From assembly GCF_000938305.1 (NCBI RefSeq), contig NZ_JYMT01000042.1, forward strand, positions 124,001-188,000: a stretch of DNA of 64,000 nt. Direction: 5' to 3'. Positions 1 to 9,006 of the stretch are shown piece after piece. The notes beneath the pieces are model-generated. The model made no database searches. It was not told where the DNA came from and saw only the letters and a list, made by a program, of their open reading frames with translations. This DNA comes from Bradyrhizobium sp. LTSP885. Lineage in GTDB: Bacteria > Pseudomonadota > Alphaproteobacteria > Rhizobiales > Xanthobacteraceae. A program made the translations under genes and the position numbers. Position 1 is the first letter of the stretch. Each line of letters opens with the position of its first letter.

Positions 1-2313
1 GACGGCGCGCTGCTCGGCGAATACTCCAAGGAGCGGCGGCTCTATCTGCCGATCCAGGCGGTGCCGAAGCTCGTGATCAACGCGTTCCTCGCCGCCGAAG
101 ACAAGAACTTCTACGAGCACGGCGGCATCGACTATTCCGGCATGGCACGCGCCGCGATCCTCTATGCACAGAACTACGGCTCCAACCGCCGTCCGCAGGG
201 GGCCTCGACGATCACCCAGCAGGTTGCGAAGAACTTCCTGTTGACCAACGAAGTCTCGTTCGCGCGCAAGATCAAGGAAGCCTTGCTCGCGATGCGCATC
301 GAGCGCGCCTATTCCAAGGACCGAATCCTCGAGCTTTATCTGAACGAAATCTATCTCGGGCTCGGCGCCTACGGAATCGCAGCCGCGTCGCTGGTCTACT
401 TCGACAAGTCGGTCAACGAGCTGACGATCGCGGAGGCGTCCTATCTCGCGTCGCTGCCGAAGGCGCCCGCGGCGCTGCATCCGGTGCGCAACCGCGACCG
501 CGCGATCGAGCGGCGCAACTATGTGATCGACCGTCTCCTGGAAAACGGCTGGATCAAGCAGGCCGACGCCGACAAGGCACGCAAGGATCCCCTCGTCGTC
601 ACCAGCCGCAGCAACGGTGCTCACATATTCGCCGGCGAATATTTTGCCGAGGAAGTCCGTCGCGACATCTTCGAACGCTATGGCGAAAAGAAACTCTATG
701 AGGGCGGCCTGTCGGTCCGCACCACGCTCGATCCGAAAATCCAGGTGATGGCGCGCAAGACCATGGCGGCCGGTCTCGTCAACTATGACGAGGCGCAGGG
801 CTGGCGCGGCGCGATGCAGAAGCTCGACATTTCCGGTGATTGGGGTGTCAAGCTCGCCGACGTCAAATCGCTCTCCGACGTCGCGCCGTGGCGGTTGGCT
901 GTTGTGCTTGATACCAGCGACCAGTCGGCCCGGATCGGCTTCCAGCCGGGCCGTGAGCTCGGCGGCGCAGTCAGCAAGGAACGGCAGACCGGCATCATCA
1001 CGATGGATGGTGCGCGTTGGGCGCGGAGCAAGGGCAAGACGCCGACGGCCGTCTCGCAGGTGCTGCAGCCCGGCGACGTCATCTATGCCGATCCGCTGGT
1101 GAACAAGGACGGCAACGCGGTCGAAGGCCAGTATCGCCTGCGGCAACTGCCGGAGATCTCCGGCGCCATGGTTGCGATGGATCCATGGACCGGCCGCGTG
1201 GTTGCGATGGTCGGCGGCTTCTCGTTCGATCAGAGCCAGTTCAACCGGGCGACCCAGGCCTACCGGCAGCCCGGTTCGTCGTTCAAGCCGATCGTGTATT
1301 CCTCGGCGCTGGACAATGGCTACACGCCGTCGAGCATCGTGGTCGACGGGCCGATCGAGATCGACCAGGGGCAGGGGGGCGGCGTCTGGCGTCCGGAAAA
1401 TTTCTCGACCGGTCACTATTACGGCCCGACCACGCTGCGCAACGCGCTGACGCATTCGCTCAACACGGTGACGGTGCGGCTTGCACAGGATGTCGGCATG
1501 CCGCTGATCGGCGAATATGCCAAGCGCTTCGGCGTCTATGACGAACTGCCGAATTTCCTTTCTTATGCGCTCGGCGCCGGCGAAACCACCGTGATGCGAA
1601 TGGTCACGGCCTATTCGATGTTCGCCAATGGCGGCCGCCGCGTGAAGCCGACCTTGATCGACCGCATTCAGGATCGCTACGGCCACACCATCTTCAAGCA
1701 CGATGCCCGCGAATGCCGCGGCTGCGACGCGCCTGGTGGCTGGAAGAACCAGCCTGAGCCGCAATTGATCGACCGCCGCGAACAGGTGCTCGATCCGATG
1801 ACGGCCTATCAGATCACCTCGATGATGGAGGGCGTGGTTCAGCGCGGCACCGCGATGGTCATGCGCGACGTCGGCAAGCCAATCGCCGGCAAGACCGGCA
1901 CCACCAACGACGCCAAGGACCTCTGGTTCGTCGGCTTTTCCCCGGACCTCGTGATCGGTCTCTATCTGGGCTACGACAAGCCGCGCTCCCTCGGCCGGAA
2001 CGCGCAAGCGGGTCATACCGCGGCACCGATCGCCCGCGATTTCATGAAGCTCGCGCTCGCCGACAAGCCGGCGACGCCGTTCAAGATCCCGGCCGGCATC
2101 AAGCTGATACGCGTCGATTCCAAGACCGGCACGCGGGCCGGTCCGGGTGGCGGTGGCAATACCATTCTGGAGGCGTTCAAGCCCGGGACGGCGCCGCCTG
2201 AGGGGTATTCCCCCAGCGTTGCCGACGCCGACGGCCGCGCGCCTCAGCCGTCGCAGGGGCAGCAGCCTGATACGGGTCTGTTCATGCGCCCGGGAACCGG
2301 CGGGCTGTATTAG
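1..2313 (+). CDS. mrcA: Class A penicillin-binding protein 1A (5'-truncated by window edge)
   Basis: Bifunctional peptidoglycan synthase, anchored in the inner membrane and acting in the periplasm. The frame is open from base 1, so the N-terminal membrane anchor and true start lie upstream; the first in-frame GTG (61) is inside the glycosyltransferase domain. The GT51 transglycosylase part shows EDKNFYEHGG, with the catalytic Glu, and GASTITQQVAKN. The transpeptidase part shows the SxxK serine motif (GSSFKP, about base 1275), SLN (about 1456) and KTGTT (about 1891). A variable, OB-like insertion separates the two domains, as in Gram-negative PBP1A. The C-terminus ends in a Gly/Pro/Gln-rich tail. 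It is followed after 118 bp by prfB on the same strand, an arrangement I associate with alphaproteobacteria. The family assignment is firm; PBP1A rather than another class A paralogue is very likely. Confidence 0.95.
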   Translation, partial: DGALLGEYSKERRLYLPIQAVPKLVINAFLAAEDKNFYEHGGIDYSGMARAAILYAQNYGSNRRPQGASTITQQVAKNFLLTNEVSFARKIKEALLAMRIERAYSKDRILELYLNEIYLGLGAYGIAAASLVYFDKSVNELTIAEASYLASLPKAPAALHPVRNRDRAIERRNYVIDRLLENGWIKQADADKARKDPLVVTSRSNGAHIFAGEYFAEEVRRDIFERYGEKKLYEGGLSVRTTLDPKIQVMARKTMAAGLVNYDEAQGWRGAMQKLDISGDWGVKLADVKSLSDVAPWRLAVVLDTSDQSARIGFQPGRELGGAVSKERQTGIITMDGARWARSKGKTPTAVSQVLQPGDVIYADPLVNKDGNAVEGQYRLRQLPEISGAMVAMDPWTGRVVAMVGGFSFDQSQFNRATQAYRQPGSSFKPIVYSSALDNGYTPSSIVVDGPIEIDQGQGGGVWRPENFSTGHYYGPTTLRNALTHSLNTVTVRLAQDVGMPLIGEYAKRFGVYDELPNFLSYALGAGETTVMRMVTAYSMFANGGRRVKPTLIDRIQDRYGHTIFKHDARECRGCDAPGGWKNQPEPQLIDRREQVLDPMTAYQITSMMEGVVQRGTAMVMRDVGKPIAGKTGTTNDAKDLWFVGFSPDLVIGLYLGYDKPRSLGRNAQAGHTAAPIARDFMKLALADKPATPFKIPAGIKLIRVDSKTGTRAGPGGGGNTILEAFKPGTAPPEGYSPSVADADGRAPQPSQGQQPDTGLFMRPGTGGLY

Positions 2314-2323
2314 CGCGCCTTCA

Positions 2324-2347
2324 GGGCAAATCACCGGGCAAATCACC
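2324..2347. repeat. Two tandem copies of a 12-bp unit
   Basis: The unit GGGCAAATCACC occurs twice in direct succession (2324-2335 and 2336-2347), followed by GGG, in the short gap between the penicillin-binding protein stop and prfB. No function can be inferred; slipped-strand duplication is the simplest explanation. Confidence 0.6.
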
Positions 2348-2431
2348 GGGACAGCGCGGCCAAGCCGATTGCGCTTTGCCGCGCCGCTCGCTACATCCCT
2401 CGGAGCTATTGCACCGAACAGTCGAAGAGCC

Positions 2432-3563
2432 ATGCGCGCCGAAATCGAACGCCTTGTTGAAGAGATCAAGCAGTCAGTCGGGCTGCTGAGGAGGCATCTT
2501 TGACGTCGATCAATCGACGGCACGCCTCGCTGAGCTGAACAAGCTCGCTGAAGATCCCAATCTCTGGAACGATCCCCAGAAGGCCCAGAAGCTGATGCAG
2601 GAGCGTACCTCATTGGAGGACGCGCTTTCCGGTATCGGCAAGGTCGAGCGCGAACTCGACGACAATGTCGGGATGATCGAGCTCGGCGATGCCGAGAACG
2701 ATTTGGGCGTGGTGGCGGAAGCCGAGGCCGCGCTCAAGGCGCTCAAGAAGGAAGTCGCCCGCCGCGAGCTCGAGGCGCTGCTGTCGGGCGAGGCCGACCG
2801 GTTCGATTCCTATCTCGAGGTTCACGCCGGCGCCGGCGGCACCGAAAGCCAGGATTGGGCCGAGATGCTGCTGCGCATGTACACGCGCTGGGCCGAGAAG
2901 CACGGTTTCAAGATCGAATACCTTGAAGAGACCCAGGGCGAAGAAGCCGGCATCAAATCCGCGACCATCCAGATCAGCGGCCACAACGCCTATGGCTGGT
3001 TGAAGACGGAGGCCGGCGTGCACCGCCTGGTGCGGATCTCGCCGTATGATTCCAACGCGCGCCGGCACACGTCGTTTTCCAGCGTGGCGATCTTCCCCGT
3101 GGTCGACAACAGTATCAAGATTGATATCGCCGAGTCCGACGTCCGCACCGACACCATGCGTTCGGGCGGCGCCGGCGGCCAGCACGTCAACAAGACCGAG
3201 TCGGCAGTGCGGCTGACGCATATTCCGACCGGCGTGGCGGTGGTCTGCCAGGCCGGGCGCTCGCAGCACAAGAACAAGGCCCAAGCGTGGGACATGTTGC
3301 GTGCGCGGCTCTACGAAATCGAGTTGAAGAAACGCGAAGAGCAGGCCGCCGCCGACCAGGCCGCCAAGACCGACATCGGCTGGGGCCACCAGATCCGCTC
3401 CTACGTGCTGCAGCCCTATCAGATGGTCAAGGATTTGCGCACCGGCGTGCAGACGTCTGATACGTCGGGCGTGCTCGACGGCGATCTCGACGAATTCATG
3501 GCCGCGACGCTGGCGCAGCGCGCCTTCGGCACTGGGCCCGGCGCGGTCGAGGATGTGGATTAG
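2432..3563 (+). CDS. prfB: Peptide chain release factor 2, made by programmed +1 frameshift
   Basis: Class I release factor that reads UGA and UAA and triggers peptidyl-tRNA hydrolysis. The first 23 codons (from ATG 2432, MRAEIERLVEEIKQSVGLLR...) end at an in-frame TGA at 2501-2503. The rest is in the +1 frame from GAC at 2502, giving about 376 residues, the usual RF2 length. The hydrolysis loop GGQ is at about residues 248-250 (GGAGGQHVNKTESA). The codon-recognition tripeptide is SPY at about 203-205, where E. coli has SPF. A plain ORF search starts at an internal GTG/ATG such as 2595 and misses the N-terminus. The dehydrogenase gene starts 4 nt after the stop. Confidence 0.95.
2489..2504 (+). 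promoter_or_regulatory. prfB autoregulatory +1 frameshift site
   Basis: An internal Shine-Dalgarno-like AGGAGG (2489-2494) lies three bases before the slippery CTT TGA C (2498-2504). This is the same arrangement as the known E. coli prfB site (SD-like box, 3 nt, CTT TGA C). When RF2 is scarce the ribosome pauses at TGA and slips +1 to make full-length RF2. Directly seen: the box, the spacing, the in-frame TGA and the continuation of the protein in the +1 frame. The mechanism is established knowledge for this family. Confidence 0.93.
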
Positions 3564-3566
3564 CCC

Positions 3567-4436
3567 ATGCAACGCGTTGCCTTCATCGGGTTGGGACGGA
3601 TGGGCCACGGAATGGCCGGGCGCTACCTCGATGCCGGCTTCACGGTCTCCGTGTGGAATCGCAGCAAGGCCAAGGCGGAAGACCTGATCGCGCGCGGCGC
3701 GCTCTGGGCGACCTCGCCGGAGGATGCCGCGATCGACGCCGATGCTGTTGTCACCATGGTGGCCGACGACGACGCCTCGCGTGCGGTGTGGCTGACCAAA
3801 GACGGCGCCGCCGCGACCATGAAGGCGGGCACGCTTGCGATCGAGTGCTCCACGGTGTCGTATCAGCACACGCTCGACATGGCGCATGAGCTGCGCGGCC
3901 GGGGGCTGGTCTACATCGATTGCCCGGTCACCGGCCTCCCCGAGGCGGCCGCCGCGGGCAAGCTGACGCTTTTGGTCGGCGCTGATCCTGCCGATCTCGA
4001 CAAGGCGCGGCCGTATCTGGCGCCGATCGGCAGCACCGTCCGTCATTTCGGCGCGGTCGGCACCGGCACGGTGTTCAAGCTGATCAACAATCTGATCGGC
4101 GCGGTGCAGATCGCAAGCCTCGCCGAGGGCGTTGCGATGGCCGAGCAGGCCGGTCTCAACATGCAACTGGTGGCCGAGGCACTCGGAACCGGCGCGATCG
4201 CCAGCCCGCAGGTGATCCGGCATTCCAAGCGGATGGTCGCCCGCGACTTCTCCGGCGCCTCCTTCACCGCGGCGCTGCGCCACAAGGATGCCGCCTACGC
4301 GGTCCGGCTTGCCGAGACGTTGTTGCCCGATGTCCCCGTCAGCCGCGCGGCGCTCGCTGCCTACGACCGCGCGAAGGCCCACGCGCCCGACGCCGACGAA
4401 GGCCAGATGATCGAGATCGTGTCGCGGCCGAAATAG
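3567..4436 (+). CDS. NAD(P)-dependent beta-hydroxyacid dehydrogenase (3-hydroxyisobutyrate dehydrogenase family)
   Basis: A 289-residue cytosolic oxidoreductase. An N-terminal Rossmann fold carries the dinucleotide loop GLGRMGHGMA at residues 7-16. The substrate-binding motif is CPVTGLPEAAAAGKL at about 117-132, and the catalytic lysine is in KLINN (about residue 171). These are the signatures of the 3-hydroxyisobutyrate, tartronate-semialdehyde and glyoxylate/succinic-semialdehyde reductase family. The exact substrate cannot be told from sequence. It starts 4 nt after prfB and is probably cotranscribed with it. Its length is normal for the family and there is no sign of damage. Confidence 0.88.
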   Translation: MQRVAFIGLGRMGHGMAGRYLDAGFTVSVWNRSKAKAEDLIARGALWATSPEDAAIDADAVVTMVADDDASRAVWLTKDGAAATMKAGTLAIECSTVSYQHTLDMAHELRGRGLVYIDCPVTGLPEAAAAGKLTLLVGADPADLDKARPYLAPIGSTVRHFGAVGTGTVFKLINNLIGAVQIASLAEGVAMAEQAGLNMQLVAEALGTGAIASPQVIRHSKRMVARDFSGASFTAALRHKDAAYAVRLAETLLPDVPVSRAALAAYDRAKAHAPDADEGQMIEIVSRPK

Positions 4437-4482
4437 CTCGGCCGGCGGTTGTCGGAAATCGGGTGGGAATATCAGCTGCGAC

Positions 4483-4507
4483 TGACTAGTCATCTGCAGC
4501 GCAGATG
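4483..4507. promoter_or_regulatory. Two overlapping palindromes before the EamA transporter
   Basis: TGACTAGTCA (4483-4492) is a perfect 10-bp palindrome. It overlaps CATCTGC-AGC-GCAGATG (4491-4507), which has 7-bp arms. They sit 10-35 bp upstream of the transporter ATG at 4518, a usual place for a repressor operator or a short 5' hairpin. The regulator is unknown. Confidence 0.45.
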
Positions 4508-4517
4508 AGAGCCGGAC

Positions 4518-5453
4518 ATGCCTTCCACTGACAACAGGATCGACAGCCGCGACTGGGTGCTGCTTGGCGTGCTCTCGGTGCTGTGGGGCGGCTCGTTCTT
4601 CTTCAACGGCGTCATCGTGCGGGAATTGCCGCCGCTGACCCTGGTGCTGCTGCGGGTGGCGCTGGGGTCCGCGATCCTGCTGCCGCTGCTGCGATTCCGT
4701 AAGATCGACTTTCCGAGCGGCTGGTCGGGATGGGCGCCGTTCTTCGCGATGGGCCTGTTCAACAACGTCCTGCCGTTCTCGCTGATCGTGTTCGGGCAGA
4801 CCTATATTTCGAGCGGGCTGGCCTCCATCCTCAATGCCACAACGCCGCTGTTTGCCGTGGTCGTGATGGCGGTGGCCGGTGAAGAGAGGTTGCAGGCGCG
4901 CCGCGTTGCCGGTGTCGTCGCGGGCCTGATCGGGGTCGCGATCCTGCATGGCGATGCGCTTGGCTTCGAGACCAGGCAGGGCATCGGCATCCTGCTGTGC
5001 CTGGCGGGCGCCTTCAGCTACGGCCTCGCGGCGCTGGTGGCGCGGCGGCTGCCATCGCGGGTGCCGCCGCTGGGAACGGCGACGTTCCAGATGCTGGCCT
5101 CGGCCGCGATGATGGTTGTCGTCGCCGGCATCGTGGACCGGCCCTGGCAATTGCCGATGCCTCATATGACGACGTGGCTGGCGGTGCTTGGTCTTGCAAC
5201 ATTGTCGACGGCACTGGCCTATATCGTGTTCTTTCAAATCCTGCAGCGCTCCGGGGCGACCAATGTGATGCTTGTGACGCTGCTCGTTCCCGTCACCGCG
5301 ATCCTGCTCGGCTATCTCGTGCTCGGCGAGCCGATCTCGCTCCGCGAGGTGATCGGCGCGCTTGTGATATCAAGCGCGCTGCTGCTGATCGACGGGCGTG
5401 TGTTGACATGGATCAGCCGCGCGCCTTCTTCCACGCCTCATACCACCCCGTGA
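4518..5453 (+). CDS. EamA/DMT-family inner-membrane transporter
   Basis: A 311-residue polytopic membrane protein with about ten hydrophobic helices arranged as two tandem EamA repeats of roughly 140 residues each, the usual drug/metabolite transporter layout. The first repeat begins with WVLLGVLSVLWGGSFFFNG and the second has GLAALVARRLPSRVPPLG followed by four further helices. Members export amino acids, metabolites or drugs, and the substrate here cannot be assigned. The gene is separated by 81 bp from the dehydrogenase and preceded by two short palindromes. Its last 41 bp overlap, on the opposite strand, the 3' end of the carbamoyltransferase gene. Confidence 0.88.
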   Translation: MPSTDNRIDSRDWVLLGVLSVLWGGSFFFNGVIVRELPPLTLVLLRVALGSAILLPLLRFRKIDFPSGWSGWAPFFAMGLFNNVLPFSLIVFGQTYISSGLASILNATTPLFAVVVMAVAGEERLQARRVAGVVAGLIGVAILHGDALGFETRQGIGILLCLAGAFSYGLAALVARRLPSRVPPLGTATFQMLASAAMMVVVAGIVDRPWQLPMPHMTTWLAVLGLATLSTALAYIVFFQILQRSGATNVMLVTLLVPVTAILLGYLVLGEPISLREVIGALVISSALLLIDGRVLTWISRAPSSTPHTTP

Positions 5454-7566
5454 AACGTCCGCTGTCGCGCGCGCCGCCGTGCCAGGCGGCGGTGGCGGTG
5501 CCATCGTCGGCGACCAGCACCACCGCATCGAGCCCCTTGGAGCGGCGCAGCGTGTCCATCGCCTGATCAGGTGTCTGCGCGATCGGCCCTGCGACATTGA
5601 ACGATGTGTTGACCGACATCTCGACGCCGATGTGGCGTCCCAGCGCCTTCAGATAGGCGTAGGTGAGGGGGTCGTCCTTGGCGCGCACGATCTGGATCCG
5701 GCCGGTGCCGTCGGCATGCACCACCGCCGGAATTTTTTCGCGCGCCTGCGGCTTCGAATGTGCCGTCAGCACCATGTAATTATAGGCATTGTAGCCGTCG
5801 TCGGACGCACCGTCCTCCAACACGAAATAATCGCGCGCGGCTTCCAGTGTCGCCATCGGCGCCAGCGGGCGAATTGCTTCGCGGTATTTGACGCGCTCAT
5901 TGAGCCGCTCGCGCACATCGGGATCGCATGGGTTTGCCAGGATCGAGCGGTGCCCGAGCGCACGCGGACCGGTTTCCGCGGCGCCCTGATAGATCGCGAT
6001 CACGCCGCCTTGCGCGACCATGAAGGCCATCAGGTCGGCGATCGCGTCGCGCCCGTCAGGCGTCGCGACACTGCCGATCTCGGTGGACGCGACATCGTCG
6101 GCTTGCAACGCCGCTGTGATATCGGCATGCGACGGCGGCAGGCCGCAATAGAATGCGTGCGACAGCGGCGCGCCGCGCGCAGCACCGGCCATATGCGCGA
6201 ACAGCCACGCGGCGCCGATCGGCACGCCGGGATCGCCGGGCACCGGCGGCACCCACAGATGCAGCCGCGTCTTGCGCTGTTGCGCCTGCGAAAACCAGGC
6301 CTCGTTGAAATGCTCGAGCAGCCGCATGTTGGCGAGCGCATTGAGCGCCACGCCGCCGGTCAGCACCAGGCGGTCGGTGCCGGTGATGCGCAGCAGATGA
6401 TCGACAACGTGGATCATCGCGTCCTCGAACACCATTTGCGTTGCGGCGGCCTTGTCGAGCCGATCCTTGGTGTCGGGACGGTGATGGATGTCCTCCACCC
6501 GCAGCATCGCGTCGGGATTCCAGAGCTGGTCCGATCGCAGCGGCGGCCCGAGGATATCGATCAGCGACGCCTTGTAGGGATTGTCGACCGGATCGCTATA
6601 CCAGTTTGCCATCGCTCGATTGAGGCGCACCTCGCCGTCAGGACCGAGCTGCAGCACTTCTTTCAGCCGCTGGTAATACGGATTGGTGGCGCGATTCATG
6701 TCGCCCCAGGCGGCGGCGCCCATGTAGCGTCCTTCGCTGGACAGCCAGGTCCAGCCGCCCTGGCTCGACGAGATCACGCTGTAGAAAGCGCCGAGCGAGT
6801 CGAACAGGCTGTCGTTGCAATAGAGCTGCTTCATCTCGCCGTTCTCGGCGACGTAGAGCGAGATCGAGCCGGCATCGCCGGTGCCGTCGAGCACGGCGAT
6901 CGCGACCGGCTCGTGGTGGTCGGCGAACGGCGAGGCCGCGAACGAGAACCAGGCGTGGTTGTCGTGATGCGGCATGCAGATCAGCGGCAAGGGTTCCGCC
7001 AGCCCGAGTTTGCGGCCGAGCTTGGGCGACAGGCGCCGCACCTGGTCCAACTGGCGCAGGTTGATCGCAGCCGCGAAGGGCGTGCGCAGCAGCTTCAGGC
7101 TGGCGGGCGCCTCCTCGAACGAGGTGCGAACCAGCATCGACGTCAGCGCCGGGTAATCCCACGTCGTGACAAAGGCCGCGATATCGCCGATGTCGCGGCC
7201 CATCCGCCGCAGTACCTCGCGCATGTCGTCCAGCGCGGCTTCGGGATATTCGGTGGTGTGCTTGTTGCCGGAGAAGCGCTCTTCCTCGTTGTTGACGATC
7301 AGGCGCGGCCCGCCGCTCTGCGTGACCTCGACCAGCGCGACACCGGTGTTGTGTGTCCCGGGACAGGCCAGCCCCGCGATGTACACAGTTTCGCCACGTT
7401 GCAGCCTTTCCCGGATCGAGGCGAGGGTGCGTTTGGCGGTGTCGCTGTTTGCCTTGTGCAGGCCGAGCCGCGCCATCGCCGGCTCGCTGATCCGGCGCGT
7501 CAGTTCGTAGCCGGCCGCCGCGAGGCGCGGATGGCGCGGACCGATACGTATTTTCGGCTTAGGCAA
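5413..7566 (-). CDS. NodU/CmcH/TobZ-family carbamoyltransferase
   Basis: A 717-residue enzyme predicted to transfer a carbamoyl group from carbamoyl phosphate to a hydroxyl of a sugar or small molecule. Family landmarks are GLACPGTHNTGVALVEV near the N-terminus, NNEEERFSGNKHT, DNHAWFSFAASPF (metal-binding His region), LTGGVALNALANMRL, and the C-terminal Sua5-like core with ETGPRALGHRSILANP and NERVKYREAIRPLAP. About 60 residues of basic N-terminal extension precede the catalytic core, so the protein is longer than typical NodU (about 560). It is not beside nod genes, so a role in Nod-factor decoration is not supported; surface glycan or secondary-metabolite carbamoylation is an open alternative. 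The 3' end overlaps the convergent EamA gene by 41 bp. Confidence 0.88.
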   Translation of the reverse strand: MPKPKIRIGPRHPRLAAAGYELTRRISEPAMARLGLHKANSDTAKRTLASIRERLQRGETVYIAGLACPGTHNTGVALVEVTQSGGPRLIVNNEEERFSGNKHTTEYPEAALDDMREVLRRMGRDIGDIAAFVTTWDYPALTSMLVRTSFEEAPASLKLLRTPFAAAINLRQLDQVRRLSPKLGRKLGLAEPLPLICMPHHDNHAWFSFAASPFADHHEPVAIAVLDGTGDAGSISLYVAENGEMKQLYCNDSLFDSLGAFYSVISSSQGGWTWLSSEGRYMGAAAWGDMNRATNPYYQRLKEVLQLGPDGEVRLNRAMANWYSDPVDNPYKASLIDILGPPLRSDQLWNPDAMLRVEDIHHRPDTKDRLDKAAATQMVFEDAMIHVVDHLLRITGTDRLVLTGGVALNALANMRLLEHFNEAWFSQAQQRKTRLHLWVPPVPGDPGVPIGAAWLFAHMAGAARGAPLSHAFYCGLPPSHADITAALQADDVASTEIGSVATPDGRDAIADLMAFMVAQGGVIAIYQGAAETGPRALGHRSILANPCDPDVRERLNERVKYREAIRPLAPMATLEAARDYFVLEDGASDDGYNAYNYMVLTAHSKPQAREKIPAVVHADGTGRIQIVRAKDDPLTYAYLKALGRHIGVEMSVNTSFNVAGPIAQTPDQAMDTLRRSKGLDAVVLVADDGTATAAWHGGARDSGRFTGWYEAWKKARG

Positions 7567-7723
7567 TCAGACCGCCCCGACTTGTGAGTCCCCGATAAAT
7601 CTTCAAACACAAATAGCACCACGCAACAACGCCGTTTCGTCCGGCGAAAAAACCGGGTGCTTGCAAGCACATGCACGACTTGCGAGACTTGCCCTCAAAG
7701 CCAACGACAGAAATCGGGAGGAC

Positions 7724-8962
7724 ATGATGCCGGCTCGTCCTGGATATAGTGTTGCGATTGCGGCCTTCGCAAGTGCGGCATTGATCGCGACCGCCGCGTT
7801 CGCGCAGAAGACATATGATCCCGGCGCGACCGACACGGAGATCAAGATCGGCAACATCATGCCGTATAGCGGCCCGGCGTCGTCCTACGGCGTGATCGAC
7901 AAGACCGAGGCCGCGTTCTTTGCGATGATCAACGACCAGGGCGGGATCAACGGCCGCAAGATCAACTTCATCAGCTACGACGATTCCTATTCGCCGCCGA
8001 AGGCGATCGAGCAGGCGCGCAAGCTCGTCGAGGGCGACGAGGTGCTCTTGATCTTCCAGTCGCTGGGCACGCCGTCGAACGCGGCGATCATGAAATACAT
8101 GAATGCCAGGAAGGTGCCGCAGCTGTTCGTCGCTTCCGGCGGCACCAAGTTCGGCGACCCGAAGAACTTCCCGTGGACGATGGGCTTCCAGCCCAATTAC
8201 CAGAGCGAAGGGCGGATCTACGCCAAGTACATCAGAGACAATTTCCCCAACAGCAAGATCGCGGTGTTCTGGCAGAACGACGACGCTGGCAAGGATCAGT
8301 TCAAGGGTCTGAAGGACGGGCTCGGCGACAAGGCAAATATGATCATCGCCGACAAATCCTATGAGGTCAGCGATCCCTCGATCGACTCCCAGATCGTCGC
8401 GCTGCACGATTCCGGCGCCGACATCTTCTTCTCCTGGGCCGCGCCGAAGGGTTCGGCGCAGGCGATCCGCAAGGTCGGCGAGCTCGGCTGGAAACCAAAG
8501 TTCTTCCTCGCCAACACAGCGACCTCGGTCGCCTCGGTGCTGAAGCCGGCGGGGCTCGAATATTCCAAGGGCATCATCTCAACGGCGTATCTGAAGGACC
8601 CGACCGATCCGACCTGGGACAAGGATCCGCCGGTGCAGCACTGGCGCGTCTTCATGGACAAGTATTATCCCGACGGCGACAAGACCAATGCCAACAATCT
8701 CTATGGTTACGTGCAGGCGGAGGCGATGGTGCAGGTGCTGAAGCAGTGCGGCGACAATCTCACGCGCGAGAACGTCATGAAGCAGGCGGCCAATCTGAAG
8801 AATTTCCACTCAGACCTGATGCTGCCTGGCGTCATGGTCAATACCGGGCCGGACGACTACTATCCGATCGAGCAGATGCAGCTCCAGAGATTCAATGGTG
8901 AGGCATGGGAGCTGTTCGGCGATGTGATCACGGGCGAGGTCGGGCATGAGGCGACAAGGTAG
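7724..8962 (+). CDS. ABC transporter periplasmic binding protein, branched-chain amino-acid (Leu/Ile/Val) type
   Basis: A 412-residue exported protein of the type I periplasmic-binding fold. ATG 7724 is chosen because a strong ribosome site (GGGAGG) lies 4 nt upstream and because it gives a clean Sec signal peptide ending TAAFAQ. An upstream in-frame start at 7661 would spoil that signal. The mature region begins YDPGATDTEIKIGNIMPYSGPASSYG, typical of LivJ-like receptors, and shows FASGGTKFGDPKNFPWTMGFQP in the ligand region. No permease or ATPase genes adjoin it, so it is an orphan receptor. Rhizobial members bind branched-chain or aromatic amino acids, amides or aromatic acids; the ligand cannot be fixed here. 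Confidence 0.9.
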   Translation: MMPARPGYSVAIAAFASAALIATAAFAQKTYDPGATDTEIKIGNIMPYSGPASSYGVIDKTEAAFFAMINDQGGINGRKINFISYDDSYSPPKAIEQARKLVEGDEVLLIFQSLGTPSNAAIMKYMNARKVPQLFVASGGTKFGDPKNFPWTMGFQPNYQSEGRIYAKYIRDNFPNSKIAVFWQNDDAGKDQFKGLKDGLGDKANMIIADKSYEVSDPSIDSQIVALHDSGADIFFSWAAPKGSAQAIRKVGELGWKPKFFLANTATSVASVLKPAGLEYSKGIISTAYLKDPTDPTWDKDPPVQHWRVFMDKYYPDGDKTNANNLYGYVQAEAMVQVLKQCGDNLTRENVMKQAANLKNFHSDLMLPGVMVNTGPDDYYPIEQMQLQRFNGEAWELFGDVITGEVGHEATR

Positions 8963-9006
8963 GTGTTTGCCAGTCATGCGAGCCCGGCTCGCGCCAACTC
9001 ACCGCG

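Noticed and set aside
2610..5237. Long minus-strand open frame (875 codons) across prfB, dehydrogenase and EamA genes
   Set aside because: It covers three well-supported genes on the other strand, is rich in Arg/His/Gly/Gln without domain features, and is a typical shadow of high-GC coding sequence.
5479..7587. 702-codon plus-strand frame opposite the carbamoyltransferase
   Set aside because: Composition (His, Arg, Val, Asp repeats) and lack of any motif mark it as the antisense shadow of a clear enzyme.
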